A stretch of 64,000 nt of DNA from Sindora glabra (Eukaryota; Streptophyta; Magnoliopsida; Fabales; Fabaceae): NCBI GenBank assembly GCA_020226215.1, contig CM035227.1, positions 103,585,732 through 103,649,731 on the forward strand, given 5' to 3'. The first letter of the stretch is position 1. Each line of letters begins with the position of its first letter. Shown in pieces: positions 46,215-56,416 of the stretch. The position numbers and the translations under genes are program-made. Below the pieces are notes generated by a model. The model was not told where the DNA came from. It was given only the letters and a program-made list of their open reading frames with translations, and did no database searches.

Positions 46215-46962
46215 TAAGGGTGCAAATGGGCCGAACGACTTATCGAGGGCTATAGTCTAACTCGACTCGGCATATTTAGTTAAATGAGTTAGGTTAAAAC
46301 CAATATAGAAATCTTTTTAATTAAATAGGTCAAATTTTTTTTATTTTAAACCTAACCTACAATCCTATTAAGCTGGCTATTTAATATTTTTTATTTAAAT
46401 TTATTTACTATAAAGGTAATGATATATAAATTTTTTTTCAAGCCTATTATATAGATTAAATATTTTAAATATTTTTTGTATAATTTATAGTGAATTAATT
46501 TATCTTTGTTGTTAATATTTGATGTTATGATAATTTAATGTTATTTTATTTTTAATTAAATATTAAATATTTAAATTAGTAACTTTGTATTATGAGTATA
46601 TGGATTTATTTTTTTATTAATTAGTTCTTATATAAAATTTTATATTAATTTTAGTATTATTAGAGGCATTTTAAAAATATATTGATACAAACTTATATAA
46701 GTCATTAATTTATTTAAGGCTTTTTTATAATAGGCCTTTTAAATCTTAAATTTTTTGCCTGTTTAAAAACTTGTATTTAAAAATAAACTTTTAAATAGGT
46801 TAACAAGTCAGGTCAAGCTTTTAAAACAAGTCAAGTTCTAACCTAAAATAAAATTTTATATAGACTAATAGGTCAGACTTGAACTAATATTTTGCAATAT
46901 AAGTTCAACCTATTTTCTAATTATGATAAATTATAACTCGACCCAACCCATTTACATCCCTA
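46215..46962. mobile_element. Decayed hAT-like MITE
   Basis: The left end TAAGGGTGCAAATGGGCC and the right end in reverse complement TAGGGATGTAAATGGGTTGG resemble the ends of the 2908-3447 element. Flanking octamers (TTTCAAAT and TTTTGAGG) agree only partly, so the target duplication is not proven. The parental flank lacks the element, reading straight through AATCTTAGAATGAGGCTAC. Confidence 0.5.
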
Positions 46963-47562
46963 TTTTGAGGCTACAAAATACTCTCCTTAAATTTCTTAGG
47001 CTGATGAGCATGACAATACCATAAATTTAACAGCCCGCGTAAATAAATACTTGTACTGTATAGCATTATGAACAACACTATTCTTTCTGAGGTTGTGTAT
47101 GGATCGAATTCTAGAATATATACACTACTTTCTTTTTTCAATCAACAGCATTTGACTCAAAAATACAAAGCCAAGTCTCAAAATATTTTAGTACAATTTA
47201 TTGTTTATTGTACTCATCCAGATCGAGATTAGTGTATATGAAAAAAAATTACCTTTTATCTTTAATATTTTTAAACAATTTACTTCCTGGCTTCAAAAAT
47301 ATTTTTATCAATTAGTGTTAAAAAAAATGGTGCGGTCGCTTTTATTCAAAGACCCAATCTTATATTTTGCTTAAAGTGATGCAGCTTAAAAATATTGCCG
47401 GGTCATGGATCGACCAATCCTTTAAACAACGACACAATCCCCAACAAGTTCAATATGTATTCAGAGGCCCAAACTGCTTGGTAGCATGTATACTCGAGCA
47501 ACCCAACCAACTGACAAACGAATGTACGAAAACTAAGTTTGTCACGTGTACACTTACGATTT

Positions 47563-47822
47563 TATCCCTTCAACTATAATATAACAATAAAATCATCTTT
47601 TAATTATATAAAATTATAATTTTATTTTTAAATATAGTTTATATATACAATTTTTCCATTTTATACATTAATTCAAAGATTAAACTATCTATACCTATAT
47701 TTACTTAATAACGAAATTATTAATATGAATCATTATATAGGATGGAAATTATAATTTTATATAATTTAAAAATTATTTAATTAATACTTTAAAATTTTAA
47801 AAATAAAATTATTAATTTTTTC
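47563..47822. mobile_element. Foldback AT-rich MITE, absent from parental copy
   Basis: A near-perfect inverted pair lies at 47601-47623 and 47746-47768 (AATTATATAAAATTATAATT and its complement). The parental flank near 17965-17985 joins directly across this 260-bp interval, which shows it is an insertion. The class is unknown. Confidence 0.5.
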
Positions 47823-48840
47823 TGCTGTTAACTTTGATATCACATCAAACATCACAACTCTATCCATAAATTATAAAAAAATATTCTTTCTATTTCAATT
47901 ACATTTATTCTATGAAAAAAATTATAGTATATAATTGATGTGACGGTGTATTAATACATTAACAAATTTAATTATATATTAAATTATTTTTTTATTAAAA
48001 TTAAATTTAATATATTATATAATAATATATCAATAATTAGATATAGGGGTACATTAGTACATTATTTTATTAATAGTATACTCCAATCATTTTCTTACTT
48101 TACGCATGTTAAATTTCCAGGAAATTACCTTAAACGTCAAAATCTCTACAGTGATCCACTTCTTACATATACCACTGATCGATGTGTTTATATAGGTCCA
48201 CTTCATCCAATTAGCTTGTAAAAGAATTTCATTAAGTAAATTATCATATTGTATATCCTAATTAACTTTTCAATTTTACTGTACTCACATTCTTATACCC
48301 ACTTGTAATTACTATTAGAAATCTTGTGATTTTTGATAGATTTCCTCTGTCAAAAATAATACATAATTTTGTTAAAAAATGTCCATCCAAATTCAAAAAC
48401 GTAATTATTTTTAATGGAAATCCGTTGGAAATTTTAGAAAGAAATTCATTAGAAATGTGGCATGAATTTTTATGTGAAGAATTTAGCTATTTTCAATGAA
48501 TTTTATTGAAATGGCGCATAGAACCGCTCACATTTGTGAATTGTTTTGGTGCAAAATTGGATACTTGAAATTTAGGGGTAAATTTGAAAATCCTCAATCG
48601 ACTAAATTGTTTTTTATACTTTATTTACTACTTGTATAGATTGATTTTAATATTTTTTTTGGATGTTTTGTACAGTTTTAGCCTATAGTATCTAAAGAGT
48701 CTTTTATTTCTATTTTCTTTGTGCTTGGACAGAAGTCAGTAGTTTATTTCTTTTATTTACTTACAAATATTTATATTTAGTTTTAGTTAATTCTAAAGCC
48801 TTATTAATTCCATTTATATGTTAGACAAAAATATTTAAGT

Positions 48841-49680
48841 TATTTTATTTAATTAATTGCTTAGTTAATACTTAATTAGGAGGCCTAAGTATTAAAGTTA
48901 TGTAGTTGATTTCTTAGGTAATTTTATTTACTTCATTGTATAGTCTACTCAACACAAAATAGTTTTGGAAGATTTTTTCCTAAAGAAAATCTCATATGCT
49001 CCTATATAAATAAGGGAGTAACATATTATCTCTGTACCTTAATACTAAAAGAATGACACTTAAAATTATAGTAATGGAGAAAAAATAAGTTTCTTTTTAA
49101 AAAAGAGAAAGTTATCTTTCACCAAACTCCTTAAATTTAAACTTTAGGATTTAGTATGAAACATATAAAATATTTTCCTATATGTTGTTCCACCAAATTT
49201 CTTACATTTAGCATGAAACATATATAATATTTTTTACTCTCAACAATCTACAATTATATTTTTATAGAAGATGTTTTTCATCAAAATAAGTAATGCCTAA
49301 ATTTTAAATATTTAGTTAATTTTATTTGGTTGACTATTTAATGATAATTAGAAATATTTAGTTAATTTATTTAGTTTATTACTTGATTAATTTATTTATT
49401 TAATCAAAATAGTTAATTTTAAATATCTATTTAATTTTATTTAATTAATTAGAAAACCTTAGTTAATTCATTAGTTTATACTCAATTAATTTATTTACAT
49501 TATTACAGTTAATTTATCTACTAAACTAAAATAATTAATTTTATTTAGTTCATTAAAAAGGCTTATTTGTTAATGACAAATGATTGAATAAGGTTGTAAT
49601 GGAGGCTAATTAAGGCAAGATTGGACACACATTAGCCCTAATCCTTCTAGTAGGTCATCACCACGCATGCACAATTGAAT
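48841..49680 (+). repeat. Segmental duplication, copy X2, left part
   Basis: Matches X1 at about 27245-28090, including AAAATCTCATATGCTCCTAT and the TTAATTTTATTTAATTAATT runs. It directly follows Y1 without the gypsy-LTR-like DNA that separates Y0 from X1. Homology stops near 49680, about 100 bp short of the Harbinger insertion point inferred from X1. Confidence 0.7.
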
Positions 49681-50945
49681 AAATAGTATAAAATTTTTAA
49701 TATAGATTGATGTGTTCAATTTTCTTTATATCATTAAAATGTAAAATTGAATAAATAATATAAATTTATTATAAATGCACTTTTTAAGAAAATATAGGTT
49801 TTTTTAACATTATTAATACTCCAAACTTACAAAAAATTAATATAAACCCACGTATTAAGTAAATAATACAATATAATTTTTCATTTCACATAAATTAATT
49901 CTATATTATGTAACCTTTATTTTCTTATTTAGTAGGCATCCTAATGTACAAAAACCTAACAAAATAATAGAAGTAAACCAATATTAAAATTTAACAAAAT
50001 ACATTAGAAGATCCATATTAAGAAGATAAAGTGATGTAATTAAGGTTTACACATTCCTTCATTTTTGTATCATATAATTGAAGGAACATGAAATAATGAT
50101 GAATTTTGGAATTGTTACTTGAGTTGCCCTAAATTAATTGGGATAAGAATAGTCTAAATTCAATTCTATAACTGTATTAGTTGTTTAATTTCAGAAACTT
50201 AATTATAAAAAAATGAGCACTACTGTCATCAGTTCTATAACTGTAGAAATTTTGCCCATCAAGTGCTACATCCATGGAAAAAAAATTCTCATACAAAGCA
50301 AAGACAACTCCTAATAGGAATAATAATGATAGAAATATTTAAGTTTACTCAGTGAGAGTGTTAACATAGATAGGGGTTTAGTGAATACAAAGAACTCACA
50401 CCCCCAAAACTTGTCACCCTATGCCAAAATAACACAATCTATTTAGTCAACATGTTCAGACCTACTGTCACAATCTAAATACATCAAATAAGGGTTAACA
50501 ATAGTACACAATTTTCTAGCACATAATACAATATGGTTAGGTAACATAGTGCTCAAGTGGTAATATAGATAGATGACCAAAGTTACAGTTATCCAATCTG
50601 CAGGTGCCTTCATATTTAATGCTACACATTATGAAATATGAGGTTTGCAGTTAATCCACATCCTTTGCAACAATCTTGGCCTTCACAACTTGTTGTCAGC
50701 ATTTACCTATCAAAAGAATAACACAATCATGCAGACACAACAAAGGCTATGATGATATATATGGTAATAGTTGTATCTAATTTGAAGATGCCTAGTTTTA
50801 TATAAAATCACTGGACAAAAACCTAACTAATCATTACTCATTAACTTCAAATATCACAACAAGGATGAGATATAAGCATAACCTGTAATAAGAAACAAAA
50901 GAGACATACATACCTCCAAAGGTGGATACTAAATGTGCAAGGACT

Positions 50946-52091
50946 TCAAAACAAACTTGCCTCCTTCATATTTTCATATAGGATATTCCAACGCATCTCT
51001 TCTGGCACCCCAAAAAATTGTTGCTTCGCATCCTCATCCTTGCATAAGAAACGATAGCACCGAGTTCGAAGTTCTGGCACCACTCATATGTTCCCCAGCT
51101 TAGTCCAAATATTTGCAGGGGTATAATGTTGAGATTTGCTCTTTCGCATAATGGTAAGACCTTCCTTGGCTATTTGAACTTGTTCTTTAGCCAATTCAAC
51201 TCCTTCCCACATCACATCAGTTAAGTTGTTTATTCCCAAATGCATTTTTTCATAGCCATTCTCAATCACATCAACCATAGCAGCTTTCCTTTTGGTGCCT
51301 TTAGAGGACGATGTTCCCTGTGAATGATTTCCTCCTGATGGAGTTGAACCTCCACCTACAAGACTATAGGTGCCCATGTTGCCAGCAAAGCTTGGATCCT
51401 CAGTTCCTCAGCGGAAGTCGGATTCTGACATGCCATCAATGTTATCATTTAGATCGAAATTCTCCTTCTCCCATCGCTGCATTTTATCTCTTGCACTTTC
51501 AGCATTTGCACCAGTTACTCTATCTCTGCTAAATAGATCCAACAGTTTATCATAGTTGGGTATTGGGGTCCTACGCCATTTCTGTGCTTCAAGTTTATCC
51601 TGTATGTTGCAACTATAATTAGTCTAGCATTTGATGATATACAATGAGTAATTTAAAACTATTGCCTATTATAAATATACATAATAAGAGTAGTATTTCA
51701 TTATCATTTGATTTTTTTTATTCGCATATTCACCTTTATGATTTCCTCCCACACCTCGGGTTTTGCTTCAAACAATCGAGAAATGGGATTCCACCCCACC
51801 CCACCCCACTCCACTCCATGCATGAAATAGATCATGACATTCATTGAAAGTGGCTTTCAATGTTTTCATTCTATTTTTAATGTGTTGTCTTTGCAAGAAT
51901 TGTCCTAATGTAGCCTTCAATGTGTTCAGCACAGTAACGTAGGCATAAAAGGTGAATGTTCCATCTGGCCTATTTCCCTTGTGAACTTCTTCAATCAATG
52001 TGTCTAACAATATAGTATCCATGTCTGGTGTCCATCGTAAGTTATCTTTGGAAGAGCTCCCTCCTTTCTCTGTTCTCCTATTCTTGGACAT
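50946..52091 (-). pseudogene. Myb/SANT-like transposon protein pseudogene (Harbinger 2)
   Basis: Exon 1 (52091 down to 51734) encodes MSKNRRTEKGGSS and the trihelix/Myb-like domain (LRWTPDMDTILLDTLIEEV, HIKNRMKTLKATFNECHDLF). Just after it, a CCACC repeat on the plus strand (about 51790-51815) has expanded and throws the frame, giving WSGVGWGGVESHF instead of the WNPI continuation seen in Harbinger 1. Exon 2 (51599-50946) reads DKLEAQKWRRTPIPNYDKLL, then a stop after MSESDFR, then a Ser/Gly linker with KGTKRKAAMVDVIEN. A further stop precedes the conserved C-terminus VVPELRTRCYRFLCKDED. The splice sites and layout match the paralogue at 43591-44768. Confidence 0.75.
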
Positions 52092-52506
52092 GATTATGCC
52101 TGCAAGTTACCACGCATCAAAATATTAGTACATTATCTATAAGTGGGAAAGTGATAAGCAAGTAAAATGACAAGTTATCCACATATGTAATCCATGACAA
52201 AGTAAACCACAAGTAATCAACAAACAAAATTAACATAAGGTTTATAGGTATAATCATGTCCATACCCCAATAATTAGGATCCCTAAATATTATGTAATAA
52301 AAAAGTGATTGTAACATAATATCAAACACACAAAAGGAGAATAAAATGATAACGCATAAATAGATAATATATATGAACAAATCTAAGATCCTCATACATA
52401 TAATAGATTACATAATATTCAACTATTTATAAAAGACCAGTCATGTCATATTATCATCATAATCATTCCATATTTGATTTGTTATGCTTTCTCTCAAGAC
52501 GAGTCC

Positions 52507-54029
52507 CTATCTATAATCTTCCTCCGAGCTCCGTGCTTCGTGGTCTCCATTGTCATCCGTAGCATTATGGAGTAGTTCACGGTCGACTTCGTTAAGTAGA
52601 CGCTCATCGGGATCTACGTCCATGAGAAAGTTGTGTAAAATGCAACAAGCAATAGTAATGTCAGACATGGTCTCCAATGAGTAATGCGGCTTAGTGCCGC
52701 TGACTAAAATCGGGAACCTTTTCTTCAAAACTCCAAATGTTCTTTCAATGACATTTCTCAATGAAGCATGTCTCAAATTAAACAGTTCTTTTGCATTTTC
52801 GGGGCCACACGTTGAATACTTTTTCAAGTGGTAACGCGTGCCTCTATACGGTGTGAGTACACTACTTTTTAGCGGATATCCTGCATCTCCTAGGTAATAT
52901 TTACCTAGCCAAAGTTGAATTTTATGATTAGATGTAATATACCATAACTTGCTATATATAGTTGTTAGATATAATTTAGGGTCTATACTTCTAGCCTTAA
53001 ACAGATCATGAAATGGACGTACCTAAAGGAATCCTAAGTCTATCTCCTGCCTTACTTAAGGCATGCTTCAAAATTCTAGAGTCAGATGCAGTGCCTTCCC
53101 AACTGGCTAGTACGTAAGTGAATCTCATATCAAATGTACAAGACGCCAAGACATTTTGAGTTAGGAAGTCTTTTCGTCCTCGAAAGCGAGGAGCATCTCT
53201 ATTTGGCACTTTCACCCGTACATGTGTCCCATCTATAGCTCCAACACAATCCTATATTTTTTAGGATACAATACAATCCATAATGTGAAATCCAAAGACA
53301 CTCTAAAATATCTACTATTGATTGAAATTTTAATCTGGCTTGTAATATCATCTTACCCTGAAAAATAGATAGAACCTTCTACTGTTTAGGATTTATTGAG
53401 GAGTTTCTGATCCTGAAGGTTGTACAAGGTACTCACCTTCCAATGATATAACGGCTCATAGAACATTATGAAAATGACGACTAGTTATTTTCCTTGAATG
53501 ATGGAAAAAAAAAAGACACAACTCTATGCTTGACATTATGCCCTAACATATGTAAAAACTTAGCAACTTGCTCTTTGACTGTAGCGTGTACAGAATCCCT
53601 AACTCGACTAGTTCCTCTTAATTTCCTGCACAATTGAAGGAATGGACGAGGACTCATACGAATCACATCATGACATTGATCAGTTGCTAGTAGATTTTGC
53701 ATTAATTGTTGTCGCATTTCATCTCTTTCACTTCCCATTTCAGCCTTAGGTGCATGAACAAGAGTAGCTTGCAAGGTTAGCAGATGCATAGCATGCACAA
53801 TGATGCACATTAGTTGGACAATACACATTTGCCATTGCATTTGCCATTGCTCTAGTGCATCTATATTAAGCAACTGCTGTAATTCACATTGTTCATCAAA
53901 TAAATCATCATTTTCCTTTTCCATTTCTAATCCTGTAGTCAATGAGGACGAGCCAAGTTTTAACATCATTCTTTCCCTATGCTTCAAGCATGCAATAGAC
54001 AGGATTATACTAAATAAATTTTTGTGCAA
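52507..54029 (-). pseudogene. HARBI1-like DDE nuclease pseudogene (Harbinger 2)
   Basis: Exon 1 (from about 54029 to about 53345) contains DVIRMSPRPFLQLCRKL and VAKFLHMLGHNVKHRVVSF. A frameshift near SFKENN (about 53485) and two stops in the following NVL-AVISLEGEYLVQP region break it. Exon 2 (53251-53023) is intact and carries the first catalytic Asp in AIDGTHVRVKV plus APRFRGRKDFLTQNVL. Exon 3 (52904-52507) is intact, with the second Asp in YYLGDAGYPL and the catalytic Glu in VIERTFGVLKKRFPIL. Phase across both introns is consistent. So the catalytic part survives while the N-terminal helix-turn-helix-like region is lost. The Myb/SANT partner gene follows about 415 bp downstream on the same strand. 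Confidence 0.82.
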
Positions 54030-55457
54030 TGTATTAATAAGGTAAGGTGAAATAGCTTACAAAAGACAAGCGAAGTGTCTGCAACTGCTAACCTAGCTAG
54101 GAGAATGGAAAGTTGTTACTGCTTCCAATAAGTCAAGCTGCAATAACATAATACCATGGTTAGGGTTAAGCCAGTTAACATTTCAAAAATTACAATAATT
54201 CAAAGCATTCTCTACTCAAGCATTGGGGATAATACTGATTGATTATTCCTCCTTATATTCAAAATGGAATCTTGTCAAAGCTTACAATCCCATTTTTTTG
54301 TTAATACATGTAATTGACATTTTTTTTATTGAATTCTCATAAAAAATAAAGTGCATTTTTAAAGTTAAAATTCATATAATAAATTCACTGTAACTAATTA
54401 GCATTCAAGAATCAATTGTTTAGTTACAATAAAAAAATACAACACAAAATTGGGACATTGCAAGCATAAATAAACTTAATTTTTTTTATTGTTTATTTCT
54501 TACAACCATTAGTAAATTCAAATCTTATTAATGCATGTTAACAATTGTGCAAGATTCAACTCCATTGGAGTTCTATGAAAATTTCTTAATACGTGATTTG
54601 CTATTTTATTAGCTTACTTCAAATTAGAATTTGAGAAGTATGATTCGATGATGTTCTCACAAGAATTAAAAATTAATTGGAGATTAAAACATCAATAATA
54701 AATTAATTTGAAAATTAATATAAATCACGTATTGTAATGAGTTACCAATCTTTGACTTTAGCTTGCTTACTTAAATGGTGATAACACAACCTAATTCTTT
54801 AACACTATTCACTATATAATTATTTGAAATTTTTGATTAATTATTTAACTGGGAAATACATAAATTAATATCAAGCAAATTGCCCTTTTGTGGCTCCTAC
54901 ATAACTTGATTCACTACAACTAATTGCCATTCAACAATCAATTAATTATCTATAATGGAAATTTGCAATAAACAAAAAGAAGATACCAAACTGGAAAGGA
55001 CATAACACACCAAATTTTGTTGCACTTCTTATTATATATTTTTACAACCAGAAGAAAATTCCTAACACAAATTACTTGTTACTTATTACTTACAAGGAAA
55101 ATATTCACAACCATCAATCATTCTAATTCATGTAGAGGAATTTATAGACTTTGTATATGTAAATTCCTGTTTTTACAAACTCTGCAAAAAAAAAATTTCC
55201 TTTTAGATGAAAAAAAAAAGTCAAGCTGGAACGGGTCAATATGCCTCCAAATTGGGTTAGGATCGGAGCCGGTTCCAATCTAGTGACCCGACTTGGGGCA
55301 AATCTCCCAGTCCGATTTCCCCTACATACATCATCCATCAGCAACGGCAACATCAACTGGTGAAGAGGGAGATCTTTTACCTATTGCAACTGAAGAAGGC
55401 CTCGCCAAGCAACAACATCAGACTCTTGAGCAACGGAAGGGAGATCGGGTGAAGAGG

Positions 55458-55800
55458 GAGATCAGGGATGCCGAGCACCAATAGAGCTTGCCGAACACTT
55501 CAAAAGTAGCACCGGGAATGGAGATCAGGTGCAGACATAGGCACCGCACGGGGAGGAGCAGAGCAGGGTGAAGGGCATACCAGCGCATCTGAACTTGGCT
55601 TTTGTTGCACTGTGCGTGAGCAACAGAAGGGAGATTAGGGATGCTAAGCAACAACAGATCTTGCCGGACTCTTCAACAGCAGCACCGGGAATGGAGATCA
55701 GGTGCAGACACAGGCACGACACGAGGAGGAGCAGCACAGGGGGAAGGGCATACCAGTGTGCGAGAACTTTTATTGCACTGTGCACTCTTCACCCGATTTT
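55458..55800 (-). repeat. Two-copy 173-bp tandem repeat in Harbinger 2
   Basis: Copies begin at 55458 (GAGATCAGGGATGC on the plus strand) and 55631 (GAGATTAGGGATGC). Both include AGCACCGGGAATGGAGATCA and AGGGCATACCAG. The repeat is GC-rich and creates overlapping open frames on both strands, which I do not regard as genes. Confidence 0.8.
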
Positions 55801-55975
55801 CACCACTAAACGGAGGTGAAAAAATATTGTGAGACCCATTGTACGATTTCTCTTATTTTTTCATTTCCCCTCTGTTTTCTCCGCCTAACCAAGCAAGTGA
55901 AATTGCATTTTTTTTCTATAGTTTTCTACCCTCTTTTTCACTTCTCCTCCATTTTCACCGATACCAAGCAGGGGC

Positions 55976-56220
55976 TTAAGGTCCACTTTGACATTGAAAC
56001 CTTCTTTTGTGGCATTCGCTATACTCCAATCCCTAATTCATCCACTTTTAGTCTTAGGAAGAGTGTTGTCCCCTAAAAGGATGGATATATTGTAATTTTT
56101 AATTTATTTTATGTATTTGAATTTCTTTATTAAAAATCAAATAATATGTTAAATAACTTTCTTACTAGTTTTTGTATTAGATTCTCCCTTAGTTTAGAGC
56201 CCTTTTATTTAATTGCTCAT
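55976..56220 (+). repeat. Segmental duplication, copy X2, right part
   Basis: Matches X1 at about 28196-28376: AAGGTC(C/T)AC, ACCTTCTTTTG(T/G)GGCAT, TTATGTATT then AATTTCTT, and a final ATT(C)GCTCAT-like end at the duplication breakpoint. This shows X2 was split by Harbinger 2. Confidence 0.65.
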
Positions 56221-56416
56221 GTCATGAAGAGCAAGTATGAAAGGGTATGACCCACTTTGAAGCAGATTTAAAAGTCTATTTGGAGGATGCTTTTTGACAA
56301 GTTTACGGTACGTATAATTTTATAAGTGTAATAATATCTTGCACTTTATTTATTATAATTTTCTCCTCATTAACAATTCTGATATTATTTTTTTAAAAAA
56401 AATTGCAAAGGTATTA

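Larger units (their letters stand above)
46006..48840 (+). repeat. Segmental duplication, copy Y1, right part
   Basis: This resumes the duplicated flank after the Harbinger element and matches parental about 17320-18990. Landmarks include AACAGCCCGCGTAAATAAAT (near 47030) and ATTGCCGGGTCATGGATCGA (near 47393). Three insertions absent from the parental copy interrupt it: 46068-46962 (two MITE-like elements) and 47563-47822. A further rearranged AT-rich patch lies at about 47905-48075. No gene is present. Confidence 0.75.
49681..55975 (-). mobile_element. PIF/Harbinger transposon 2
   Basis: Read on the minus strand it starts at 55975 with GCCCCTGCTTGGTATCGGTG, similar to GGGTTTGTTTGGCTAGAGAT of Harbinger 1, next to TTA at 55976-55978. 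The order is GC-rich tandem repeats, nuclease gene, then Myb/SANT-like gene, the same as in Harbinger 1. Its 3' end is not recognisable: no matching terminal repeat was found near 49.7-50.6 kb, and part of the adjoining X2 flank is also missing, which suggests a deletion there. Size is about 6.3 kb. The stretches 49681-50945 and 54030-55450 hold no gene I can support. Confidence 0.72.

Noticed and set aside
55017..56076. Several overlapping open frames on both strands
   Set aside because: They arise from the GC-rich 173-bp tandem repeat and Harbinger terminal sequence and resemble no protein family.
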